The position numbers and the translations under genes were made by a program. Shown one piece after another: positions 45,482-56,838 of a stretch of DNA of 64,000 bases. Source of the stretch: Datura wrightii (lineage: Eukaryota > Streptophyta > Magnoliopsida > Solanales > Solanaceae); assembly GCA_035772735.1 (NCBI GenBank), contig JASDFA010000001.1, positions 58,853,001-58,917,000 on the forward strand. Reading direction: 5' to 3'. How positions within the stretch are numbered: position 1 is the stretch's first letter; the number at the start of each line of letters is the position of its first letter. The notes beneath the pieces are model-generated. The model searched no databases. It saw only the letters and a program-made list of their open reading frames with translations, and was not told the origin of the DNA.

Positions 45482-47408
45482 TGTTAGGTTATGAATCTAG
45501 ACCTAGGGTGTAGACCAGCACCCCAATCACTTTCGTAATCCAGTCGAATCCTTGGCCTGACTCACTATCAGTTTAAATCTTATCACGACCTTAATATGGA
45601 CCCCAGATTACTCCATGGGACCTAGAACCATGAATGTCTCCAAGCTAACACATGGCACATACATAGCGTAAACTAAGAGGGAATCATGGACATAATATAA
45701 GAGGAAGACTGAATATCATAAAACATAAGCATAGACAACAAGTCAACAATGCTGAACAATCCATATATAGCTATCTGGAAAGCCTCTAATTGTAGACGAG
45801 CGGTTGAGAGAACACCCCACACTAGCTCTACTAATATTTGAAAACTGAAAGACATAAATAAAAGAAAACATTTGGAAAAAGTGATGTCCTCAGATCTAGA
45901 GGATTCACCAACACTAGAGCGGGACTGAAGCAATAACAAGGCTAACGATAGAGCTGAAATTGAAAACTAAAACCTATATCGTGAAACGATATAGCATGGA
46001 AGTATGTAGTCAGTACTTTGAATGTACTAAGTATGTAGGTTAAGTAACACATGCTACGTAAGCAATATTTCAAAATCATGAATATGAAGTAAGCATTCGA
46101 CGTGTGAGTAAGGATAGAACATGCTAAAATCATGATCGTGAGATAGTCACAAACATGAGATATTCATCATAAGATAAAGCATAATGACCTAAGGTTTTTA
46201 AAGTAACATCATATAGTTTAACATGCTTGAAAATGCAATTAAAAGCTTATAATCTGATTGATGGGTCAATCGCAGTATAAAACATGATATCATAGATCTA
46301 GTACATGCATAACTTAAACCATGAGTAATAGTGGGAGGCTTTATCATAACCAACACCATCATGAATGAGTACATGATGCCCCAACTATCTCACTCAAGTG
46401 GGCAGAGTCGTCCGAAGCTCTGTCAGGGCAAAGAATGATAAAGGCATGATATAACTCGTGAGCCCCATCGGGTTGGAAAAAACACTCTCTAGCGAGGTTC
46501 CAAAACATGCATATTGCTCATAGTCATAATCATGAACATACTTGGTTTTACATGGTCTAGTTAGAAAACATGAGAATCGTAATCATACTTATAACATGTG
46601 AACTAGACATGAAAACAACGCCATTACTTTGGCCATGATACATAAGCTTGAGATTCATGGAATTCATGCACACCTAAATAAATTGTCCTAACGTGGAATC
46701 ATGGGTTCATAAGCTTGAAATTCACAAGATCACACATAATTAAGTAAAATCATCATAAACTCGAAAATTCTATATTCATGAGTGATTTTTGAAGGAAACA
46801 TACATCATAATTATAAATCATAGATTGAATCACAATAGACTTGAAGTCACAGAAGAATATAAGATATTTTATCTCAATTGGGTCTAACCCTATAAATTCA
46901 TAAAATCATGCTTGGAGACTTGAATTCAATTAGATAGAGGTGAAAAGGGATGGAAGAATTTCCCCAATTGATAACCTACATACTTGTCTAATTAATTTCC
47001 TAGCTTGTCTTGAAGACTGAAGAGAAAATTGGAAGATGGAGATAATGAACCCTAGCTTTTTTTTAGAGGAAAATCAAACTATTGATCTTTTGAAGTGGAA
47101 TTAGGCTAAGTTAAAACCTTTAACCAGACCTTTAGGAAGCCTAAAACTATGTCACCTAGGAGTTAAAAGCGTGGGAGTTTACCAAAATATCCTCGAAATG
47201 CTGAAATAAAACTGAAACCTAGCTGAACCAATGACTAGAAGGATGGGTCATTGGTCCATACAACTGCCAATTGTATGGCTTGTTGGTTCCTGCCCATGCT
47301 CCAAATCACTCTCTGAATGTGCTTCAAAAATTAGTAACAATAAATGGTACAATCAAACAACAAGTTAAACAATCAATTCATTGATTTTGGGTGATTTTTA
47401 CCATTTTT
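45482..47408 (-). repeat. E 5' LTR, truncated
   Basis: Begins TGTTAGG on the plus strand and shares the order of landmarks with 32051-34380, though strongly diverged. The outer end is lost where I's RT begins at about 47409. It contains the ACGTTGG-type words of chromovirus U3 near 47230-47290. Confidence 0.75.
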
Positions 47409-49890
47409 TTGAAGACCTATTCGACTAGCTTTACTGTGCTAGGTGTTTTTCAAAGATAGACGTTAGTTCCGGCTATCACCAGCTCAGGGTTAGGGAGAAT
47501 GAAATGCCAAACGAATCCTTAAGGACTCGGTATGATCACTGTGATATTATAGTTATATCTTCTGGACTAATGAATGCTCCTGCAGCTTTCATGGATTTGA
47601 TATAGGGAGTCCAAGCAGTATTTGGATATGTTCATCATTGTCTTCGTTAATGACATCCTCATATACTCTCGAAGTGAGGAGAAGCATGCCACTCATTTGA
47701 GGATTATGTTGTAGACTCTTAAGGATCATCGGTTGTTTACTAAATTCAGCAAGTGTATCTTTTGGCTAAACTCCATAGCATTTTTCGACATGTGGTGTCT
47801 GGTAAGGGTGAATAGGTAGACTTTCAAAAGATAAAAGAGGTGATGAACTTGCCTAGACCTATCAGCTTTATTGACATTAGGAGCTTTTTGAGGTTTAGTT
47901 GGCTACTATAGGGGGATTTTTAGAGGGATTTTCATATATAGTAGCACCTTTGACTAAGTTGACCCATAAGAAGGCCAAATTCTTGACCCTACCAGAGGGC
48001 ATAGATGGATTTGTGGTATATTGTGATGCTTCTAGGATTGGCCTTGGATGTGTGTTGATACATCATGGAAAGGTCGCCACCTATGCTTCGAGACAACTTA
48101 AAACTCATAAGAAGAATTACCTAACGCATGACCTAGAATTAGCAGTAGTGGTGTTTTCCTTGAAGATTTGGAGGCACTATTTATATGAGGTGTATGTGGA
48201 AGTGTTTATGGACCACAAGAGACTTCGATATGTGTTCACTCAGAAGGATCTGAATTTGCAACACCGTAGATGGTTAGAGCTTCTCAAGGATTATGACATG
48301 AGTGTTCTTTATCATCAGGGAAAGGCCAAGTAGTGGTGGATGCTCATAGTAAGTTAGCCATAGATAGTGTGTCTCATGTTGAGAATAGGAAGAAAGAGTT
48401 GGTGAAGGATGTCCATAGGCTTACTCGTTTAGGGGTTCTCCTTGCTGATTCAGCAGATGGTTGTTTTATTGTTCAAAATGGGTCTGAATCTTCATTGGTG
48501 ATGAAAGTTAAAGCAACACAAGATGAGGATCCTATCCTAGTAAAGTTGAAGGAAGTTTTCTGAAATTAGAAAGTGGAGGTTTTCTCTTAAGGGAGATGGT
48601 GTACTTTGATATCAAGGATGTTTGTGTGTTCTGGAGGTGGATGACTTAAGAGAGAGGATGTTGAGAGAGGCTCATGGCTCTCAGTATTTTATCTATCCAG
48701 GTGACACCTAGATGTACTATGACCTACGAAAAGTCTATTGGTGGAATGGTATGAAGAACAATCAGCAGGTGAAAGTTGAGCATCAAAGACCGGGAGGTGC
48801 GCTTTAGGATATCAGTATTCCTAATTGAAAGTGGGAAGAGATCAATACAGACATTATTATAGAGTTACCTCATACACGTCGACAGCATGACTCTATATGG
48901 GTGATTGTAGACAGGTTGACCCAATCAGCACATTTCTTATCGGTTAAAACTGTAGATTCAACTAAGTACTATGCTAGCCTCTACATTCAGGAGATAGTTT
49001 AGTTACATGGGGTCCTACTGTCTATCATCTCAAATAAGGGTAATTAGTTCACTTCTTAGTTTTGGAGTGGTCTTTGTATTCATGTGAAGCTTAACACAAC
49101 TTTTCACCCATAGATAGATGCTCAGGCGGAGTGAACCATTCATACCTTGGAGGAAATATTGAGAGCTTGTGTGATTGATTTCAAAGTAGTTGGGATGACC
49201 ACTTTCTTCTGATTGAGTTTTCCTACAACAATAGTTATCACTCTAGCATTTAGATGGATCCATTTGAGTCTATTTTTGGGTTGAGGTATAGATCACCTAT
49301 TTGATGGTTCAAGGTAGGTGAGGCTACATTAATAGGGCCAGATTCAATTCATAAGGCTACGGAGAAAGTTCAACTTATTAGAGAAAGACTGAAAACAGCT
49401 TAGAGTCGTTAGAAATCATATGTGATATTAGGAGGAAAGAGCTTGAGTTTGAGGTTGATGATTAGGTGTTTCTGAAGGTGTCCCCTATGGAGTTATAAGG
49501 TTTAGTAAGAAAGGGATGCTCAGTCCTCGGTATGTGTTGGTCCTTACAGGATTTTTAAGTGAGTTGGCAATGTGGCTTATGAGTTTAGAGTTGCTAGCGG
49601 AATTGGCTTCAGTTCATTTAGTGTTTCATGTGTCCTTATTGAAGAAGTGCATTGGTGATCTAGCTCTAGTTGTTTCAGTAGAGACACTAGTGTGAAGGAT
49701 AGCCTTACCTATAATGAGGTTCCATTGAGATCCTTGATCGTCAGGTTCGGAAGTTGAGGAAGAAACTGGTAGCCTCAATGAATATTTTGTGGAGAAATAC
49801 GCTAGTTTAGGGAGCTATTTGGGAAGTCAAAGTAGATATGATAGTTAGATACCCGCATTTTTTCTCTTCCAACTCAGTTCTAGCATGAGG
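47409..49890 (+). pseudogene. I pol remnant: RT, RNase H, integrase, chromodomain
   Basis: RT starts mid-domain (DLFD, then FSKIDVSSGYHQLRV near 47450 and APAAFMDL near 47580). The YxDD-type box region is damaged near 47640. RNase H is well preserved (47970-48333, CDASRIGLGCVLIHHGK, THDLELAVVV, WLELLKDYDM). The integrase follows with VDRLTQSAHFLSVKT near 48910, and a chromodomain trace ends near 49890. The integrase zinc finger has lost the segment with its cysteine pair near 48752. Many stops. It is the same family as H's integrase (shared QQVKVEHQRPGG). Confidence 0.88.
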
Positions 49891-50097
49891 TACTAGTTTT
49901 TTCCATAGTACTCTACTCAATTTCATGTCACAATCATGTCTCTCAGTTCCTTTCATGTCTTAGCATGCATGTATGCTTCATGAATTCAGTTCCATCATGT
50001 ATTTCATGTTCAAAGCTAGTCACTCCGTTAGTTTTAGTCTATAACTTTCAGGTTTGGGATTGCAGTTTCTTCCTTATCCTTCTAGCTTAGTTAGCCT

Positions 50098-50271
50098 ACA
50101 TTCGAAGAAGAATGTTCCCAAGGCAGAGATCTTGTAATACCCCAAAAAGTCCTTAGAATTAGATCCGAGACTTGTAGTTGAGACCAGCCAAAAAATTTTC
50201 ACTAGGCCATCCCACGACTCAATGGATGAGCCGTACCAAGGACCATTGAGTCATTTGTTTTGGTTGTGGTA
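50098..50271 (+). mobile_element. I 3' end: hairpin, polypurine tract and LTR start
   Basis: Arms ACATTC and GAATGT (50098-50115) precede AAGGCAGAGATCT (50120-50132) and the LTR start TGTAATACCCC at 50133. The LTR is cut after about 140 bases, where minus-strand RT of J begins. Confidence 0.75.
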
Positions 50272-50355
50272 TATGAATCAATCCTGGGAAGGGGATACTT
50301 ATTCTTGATTGTAACCTTGTTCAACTGACGGTAATTGATGCACATCTTGAGTAAC
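50272..50355 (-). pseudogene. J RT fragment, downstream part
   Basis: The minus strand encodes CINYRQLNKVTIKNKYPLP, the RT segment that normally follows the WGAPVLFVKKKDG motif. That upstream motif lies at 59109-59170 on the same strand. The two parts are separated exactly by H and share GTAAC at the break (50351-50355). Confidence 0.85.
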
Positions 50356-52637
50356 TGTAATTCCCTGAAAGTGCCTAAGACTAGACTCGGGAGTTGAAAT
50401 GGAAACTTGCAGAAAAATCTAAAAATCTACTCAGGAGGACTCATTGAACGGATCGTTGGACAAACCAACAACCCCTGGAAGGTTTCCGTGGTGATAAGCT
50501 GCAGAATCGACTTAAAAGTAATGGTCCTTGGGACGACCCATTAGATGTTGTAATGAGTCATTTAATGGAGTCATTGTGAGGATTTGTCTTGATCAAGGAG
50601 GAACTAACGAGTCATGGTACGACCCGTTGTTTGGAGCGGGGCTGTTGTCAGCATCCGTTGAGAGTAATCCCATGTTATGGAAGTGGTGATGACGAATGGC
50701 AGCAACGAGTCGTTGGAGCTTGTAACGACTCGTCCTGTCGAGTGTGGTAGGGGACCTGAGACCTGAGTCAGGGATGAGACGATGGGGGGTTGTAAAAAAC
50801 TTTGGGAGCCAGTAACAGTCCTTTGTGATGACCGTTGTTACTGGCAGTACAGTTTTTCTAAAAATTTCATTAAGGGTATTTTCATCATTTTTTAGCCCTT
50901 GGTCCTAAACTACGTCGTTTTAAGCTCAAAATAGTGTGTTTTAAGAAAGGTCAAGTTATTCTAAGTCTATCCTAATTCATGCATGCAAGCTTAGAGGTTG
51001 GAGAGGTGATCAAGTCTAGTTTACTTCAAAGTTCTTCCTTAATTCTTTGGGCAATCAAGGAAGTGGTAAAAATCAGATCTCTTCAGGTATGTAAGGCTAT
51101 GAATGGGTGTAATTGTCCACACCCATGCCCAATTCTCTCTCGATTCATGATGTTCTAATTGATGATTCCATGGGGTTTTTACCTAATGCATGAATTCCTA
51201 AGTTTCAATTATGGGTATGATCCAAGCATGTTTTAAATGATGAATTATGATTAATGTGCAGATTTTTATAATGTTTTAAATTATAAATTACGTTTTCAAG
51301 TTTTCTAAACTATGATGTCCATCTATGAATGTTCATGAAAGTTGAGATCTATGAGATATGTGTTTAAGCATGATGAGATGTTTATGAAGAAAGTATAATT
51401 TCGAAATACCCATGTCTATGTTCATGTTTTCAAAGTGAATCAAGATGATTTCAAGCATGATTAAGTATTGGGCAAGCCTATATGATCAAGTATGTTTTAT
51501 GATTTCATAAATTAGCTTACCACATGGTTTTTGGAGTCAAGACTCCCATTATTTTCAGCTTGTGATATCGTTTGAGCTAAGGCTCCTCATGTTATGATTT
51601 CAGATTAGGCATTTATGTTATTATTCAGCTTTGTCACTAGATGATGTTCAGCTTCAGTGAAAAATGATGGAGAGCATATGCATGTTTTTGGGAGTAGTTT
51701 CTAGCACCGAGTAGGCAAAGGGTCAGTCAACCCTATACCTCAGAACTACGCGCCAAAATAGGTATGTTCTGATTATTTGGGACCTTCCTTGTGAGCTTCC
51801 CCTGCCCCCAAGGGGGAGCTTGATATCGATATCATAATTTTGTCCTTCGCTGGCAAGGCTTTGGACGGCTCTACCCTCTTGAGTATAATAGTTGGGACCA
51901 CGTAAGCTCTATCATGGTAATGTCAGTTATATGATGAGTCTCCTATTGTTCCTCATGATTTCATTTATGCATGTACATCAGTCATGATATTATGTTTTTA
52001 GCAGGTTTGATCCAATGTTCTGTTTTCATCTTTGGGTCATTCGATTCAGTTATGATGTTCAGTTATGTTCAGATCATGATTTCAGGAAATAACATGCAAG
52101 CCCAACTCTCAGAATCCTATTTTGATTATGTTTCAATTTATACATGATTAATGATTTTACTTACTTAACAGTTTTACTTACCTTGCATATCTGGTACACT
52201 CCATGTACTGACCACATACTTTATGCTATATAGTTTCATGATACATGCTCTGATATCCAAGCTCAGTCCCACTGCTAGTCAGATTCCTAGAGTTAGCTTT
52301 CCTCAGTCCCAGTTGGGGAGTCCTCATATTTTGAGGGCCTTCCTCATCATTTGTATGTTGTATTTTTAGTTTTCAAACTATAGTGAGTTAGTTGGGGTCT
52401 TGTCCCATCAACTCGTTAGTGTTAAAGGCTTTTTTTAGATATAGTTTGTATTTCAGCTTTATACTCATGTATGTATTCAGATGTTATGTTTTGTTTAGAC
52501 TTCTGTTATGTTATTTATGATGATCTTCCGCTTATCTATGAATGTGTTAGATATATGTTTATACCATGGGTCGAAATGGAGCCTTTCGGGGTTTCTTGTC
52601 TCGTGTCTCAATCTAGGCCTATGTTTGGGTCATGACA
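50356..52637 (+). repeat. H 5' LTR
   Basis: 2282 bp, TGTAATTCCC to GTCATGACA. The U3 is crowded with GAGTCGTT and GACCCGTTG variants, including a perfect inverted repeat (ACGAGTCGTT 50705-50714, AACGACTCGT 50724-50733). Confidence 0.93.
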
Positions 52638-52641
52638 AACT

Positions 52642-52653
52642 TGGTATCAGAAC
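52642..52653 (+). promoter_or_regulatory. H primer-binding site (tRNA-iMet)
   Basis: TGGTATCAGAAC, four bases after the LTR end. Confidence 0.92.
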
Positions 52654-52883
52654 ATTAGGTTTTGAAGTGTCCTAGGGTGTTCGAAAACCGCATTAAGTAG
52701 AGTCTTTTTTATGCGTGTGAAGCACGCCACACTTATGACGAAGAGGCTACGAGACGTTTAGGAAATGTTCCCTTCTTTCATGAACTAAGTTGTGTGAGGG
52801 AATATCTCTCTACCCTTCTACCTCGTGCTATGAGTTCAACTCTCTCCATTCCTCTAACTCATGCTATATACGTGTGCAGAAAC

Positions 52884-53640
52884 ATGTCTTCTTAGAGCAA
52901 CAACGGGAGTAAGCTAGCCCCACCAACTCCAATGGATCCTATGTTCGGGAAAATTATAGATGCAGAACTCAGGGCCGCTTTCAGAGTGTTGTTATGGGTC
53001 ATGATCACCCAGCCTAACCAACAGACTATCCCATCTGCGAACCCTACCAAAGAGGCGGTAGCTACTAGGGTTCAAGACTTCATGAGGAGGAGTCCGTCTA
53101 AAATTTTGTAGTTCAAGTATGGATGGAGAGTTCAAGAGGGGAGAAGGTAGGAACAAAAGGCCTTGGACCTAAGACTTGGAGAGTCCCCAGCATGGGTCAA
53201 TAGTGAAAGTCGCTCTAAACCCTGGTAGAGGTCTTTAGCTCAGGTTCGGGGAAACCGACCTCAGGTGAGGGAGATTACTTATCCGATTTGCAAGTGCTAC
53301 GGGAAGAACCACCTAAGAAAATGCATGCTGGGTTCAGACATTTGCTTTTATTGTAGCCGGCCTGATCGTAAACACAGAGATTGCCCTTCAGCCAAGCAAG
53401 ACAACCAGAGAGGCCGCGCCCCAGCCACCCCTCCAGCAGCCCTATCTAGCCAGTCAGCATGCCTGAAATAAGGTAGAACACACACACAATAGTGTTTGGC
53501 AGGTATAGGCACTTGTTTCGAGTGTGGGGAGCCTAGACACATGCGCAGGAATTGCCCATCAGCCAAGCAGGGCAAGGGTAGAGCCAGTGCACCAACCACC
53601 AGATCAGCAACTCTAGCAAATCGCCCATCCTAGCAGGACA
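52884..53640 (+). pseudogene. H gag remnant with zinc knuckles
   Basis: The gag start lies at ATG 52884 (MSS, then a stop), followed by LRAAFRVLLWVMITQPNQQ and VATRVQDFMRRSPSKI, a typical chromovirus gag N-terminus. The central capsid part is deleted near 53110. The C-terminal part keeps two cysteine/histidine knuckles (CKCYGKNHLRKC and CFYCSRPDRKHRDC, 53280-53390) and a repeated third (CFECGEPRHMRRNC near 53520). Nucleic-acid binding is the family role; this copy has stops and is non-functional. Confidence 0.83.
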
Positions 53641-54450
53641 AGTTACCAAGAACAAGTGGCAGTCAACCTCAGATATAGTCCCAAGTATGTTATAAGTCTT
53701 CTTATCGAACCTACCATGATTGATAGTTCCAAGAACTACTGTATAAGGTACAAGATCCCTCTTGCATTTTAGTATAAAATTTGTTGTGTGAAGGGTATAG
53801 AATGGTTATAGGTATGAAATCTTCAGCGATAGCTTTAGAGGTGAATGGGAAGTCCAGAGCTAGTGATATTAGTGTAACCTTAATAAAGCATCCTAGAGCC
53901 TTAGAATGATGGCCTTAAACTAATGGGGAGTTGGTAAGTGAAGGGCCAAGTCAAGTCTTAAGTTTTCTAGTAAGGAAGTTCTAGAAATAATATTTAGGGG
54001 TAGTCAATCCATTCTCCTTTAGATGTTTCCCTTATGTTTCGCTCGATGCTACAGTAAACTCATGCTTATGTTCAGAACCCTAAGATGATAGGTAACCCCG
54101 TCAGTCAGTGATCCCAATATTACCCCATTACTTCATAAAGATTCAGCTTCATGTCATGACCCTAGTTATGAATGTGAACTCATGTCTCTCAGCATGCTCA
54201 GCTCTATGAACTCAGTCCTTAAGATTTGCATTATCGGCTCATAAGATCGTGTTATATATGGTATATGCCCAATTTAGATTTCTTGAATGATTCGTGCTCA
54301 TGATTTCCATACTCTAAACCCTATAGATGTTATGCATGATGGAAATGATGGTTAAAATGGTTACGTTCAAGGTAACTCCCTGTCCCTGCCATAGGTGCCG
54401 GGTATGTAGAAGTCCAGGAAGTGCAGTTATTAGCCAAGCCGGGAAGTGCA
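53641..54450 (+). other. H non-coding spacer
   Basis: No protease or RT could be recognised. Words near 54170-54300 recur on the opposite strand in E's interior (about 44300-44450), so this is family sequence and not random filler. Confidence 0.5.
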
Positions 54451-55020
54451 ACAACCCGTACGGTCATTTTTATTGTTGATCCGTTTCTCTGGGTTGAACC
54501 TTTTCGTATCTTTATTTTGTTATTTATGACTTGCGAAGGTGGATGACAGCGTTCCTGAGATGATCCAATGAAGATTGGGTATTATTTTCAATTTTTGGAA
54601 GGTTTGAAGTTTGAAGGGTTTGACCAAAGTCAACATTTCAGGTTAACGAGCTCCAATTTGGATTCTGAGAGCTTTGTTAGTTTTGGATGGTGGTTTATGA
54701 CTTAGTTGGGTAGTTTGCATGGATCCTAAGGTGATTCGGGAGTGATTAGAAGATTTGGTGGAATTTATGAGCTTTAACGATGCAAAGTTTCACCATGGTC
54801 AACTTTTGATCAAAATGAGCTTATATCGATAACTTGATGATTCCAACCAGTTCGGAATGGGTTTTACGATTGAATCGCATAGTTAGTTGTTGTCCGGAGG
54901 ATTCTTGATGAACTTCAGATGGAATTGAACATTTTTATGTGTTTAGCATGATTTTATGTATCAAATGTTGCAACTCAAGGGTTCATTTTTTGAGACTTTA
55001 AAAATGCTTAACATGAATTA
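54451..55020 (+). mobile_element. Fragment resembling another LTR inside H
   Basis: Starts TGCAACAACCCGTACGGTCA, an opening common in plant gypsy LTRs, and has paired GACCAAAGTCAAC-type words. It ends where integrase sequence begins. No second terminus or duplication is visible, so it could also be a rearranged stretch. Confidence 0.45.
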
Positions 55021-56594
55021 TAGGAGTTCGTCTTGTTGACTCGACGGATAGTGGTGCCATTGTTCAGAATGGATCAGAATCTTCCGTGATGATCGGGGTC
55101 CAAGCTAGGTAAGACGAGGATCCTATCTTGGTGAAGTTAAAGAAAGTCGTTCAGAATTATAAGGTAGAGGTCTTCTGCAAAGGGGGAGATGGTGTGCTTA
55201 GATATCAGGGTCATTTGTGCGTTTTAGATGTTGATGATTTTAGAGATCGGATATTGCACGAGGCTCATAGTTCTAGATACTCTATACATCCAGGTGCCAC
55301 CAAGATGTATCGTGACCTACGGGAAATCTATTGGTGGAATGGCATGAAGAAGGACATTGCAAAATTTGTGGCTAAGTGTCTGAATTGTCAACAGGTGAAA
55401 GTGGAGCATCAAAGACCAGGAGGTATGCTTCAAGACATTAGTATTCCTACATGGAAGTGGGAGGAGATCAATATGGACTTCATCACAGGGTTGCCTCGCA
55501 CTCGTCAACAGTATGACTCCATTTGGGTGGGCGTGGACAGGTTGACCAAAGCAGCTCATTTTCTATCGGTCAAAACCATCGACTCAGTGGAGGATTATGC
55601 TAAATTATACATTTGGGACTTAGTTCGGTTGCATGGAGTGCAGTTGTCGAGTTAGTTCGGTTGCATAGAGTGTAATTTTCAAGTTAGTTCGGTTGCATGG
55701 ACTGCAACTGTCCATCATATCAGATAGAGGTACTCAGTTTACCTCTTATTTTTGGAGGTCGTTTCTAAAGGAACTTAGTACTCAGGTCAAGCTTAGAACA
55801 GTGTTTCACCTGCAAATCGATGGTCAGGCAAAGCAGACTATTCAGACTCTTGAGGACATGTTGAGAGCGTATGTGATTGATTTCAAGGGTAGTTGGGATG
55901 ATCATTTTCCTCTCATTGAGTTTGCGTATTACAACAGCTACCATTCCAGCATTCAGATGGCTTCGTTTAAGGCTCTCAATGGGCGGAGATGTAGATCGCC
56001 TATTGGTTGGTTTGAAGTCAGTGAAGCTGCGATGATAGGACCAGAGTTAGTCTATGAGGCTATGGAGAAAGCTCATCTTATAAGGGACAGGTTGAAAATA
56101 GCTCAAAGTCGCCAAAACTCCTATGCGGATTTGAGGAGGAGAGGACTTGAGTTTGGAGTAAATGATTGGCTGTTTCTGAAGGTATCTCCCTGAAGGGAGT
56201 GATGAGGTTCGGAAAGAAAGGGAAACTCAGTCCCTGTTATGTTGGCCCATACCGAATTGTGAAAAGGGTTGGCAAGGTAGCATATGAATTGGAGTTGACC
56301 TCAGAATTAGCGTCAGTCCATCCAGTTTTCCATGTATCACTCTTAAAGAAGTGTTTGGGTAATCCAGCTCTGGTTGTTTCGGTGGACAGTGTCAGTATGA
56401 AACACAGCCTTAGTTATGGAAAGGTTCTAGTGGAGATACTGGATCATCAGGTTTGTAAGCTAACAAACAAAGAAGTCTCTTCAATCAAGGTTTTATGGAG
56501 GAATCAACATGTTGAGGGAGCTACGTGGGAAGCCGAAGCAGATATGATGGCTAAATACCCACATTTATTCCCTTCTGGCTCAGTTCCAGCTTGA
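55021..56594 (+). pseudogene. H integrase with chromodomain, broken
   Basis: Integrase zinc finger (HEAHSSRYSIH near 55260, CLNC near 55378), catalytic core (MDFITGLPRTR near 55475, VDRLTKAAHFLSVKT near 55540, ISDRGTQFTS near 55720), C-terminal domain (PCYVGPYRIVKRVGKVAYEL near 56235) and a chromodomain at the end (VLWRNQHVEGATWEAEADM, stop at 56592). It is disrupted by a 32-bp triplication at 55623-55718, by a frame change near 56180 and by single changes such as FHLQIDGQA for the usual FHPQTDGQA. The chromodomain is thought to direct integration to marked heterochromatin. Confidence 0.9.
55623..55718 (+). repeat. 32-bp triplication inside H integrase
   Basis: Units beginning GTTCGGTTGCATGG at 55623, 55655 and 55687. 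The two extra copies add 64 bp, shifting the frame in the core domain. Confidence 0.9.
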
Positions 56595-56825
56595 GGTATC
56601 AGTTTCCTCCTCAGTACTCTATTCAGTTTCATGTTCAGCTCTTGTACCCCAGTTTCATTCATGTAAATGGATGTATGCGTGATGCATGAATTCAGTTCAG
56701 TCATGTAGTTTAATTCGGAATCAGTTACTTCATCAGTTTTCAGCATGTATGTTCAATATTTAAGTATGATGATTGCATTTCTCTATTTTCGGTATGTTTT
56801 CCCATATTCAAGGATGAATGTTCCC

Positions 56826-56838
56826 AAGGGGGAGATAT
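56826..56838 (+). promoter_or_regulatory. Polypurine tract of H
   Basis: AAGGGGGAGATAT against the LTR start TGTAATG, preceded by a pre-tract stem (ATTC / GAAT around AAGGAT, about 56807-56820). Confidence 0.85.

Noticed and set aside
47423..47427. GACTA as a possible target duplication for E, matching 32046-32050
   Set aside because: At 47423 the bases are part of I's reverse transcriptase frame (DLFD), and E's LTR terminus is missing there, so the match is probably chance.
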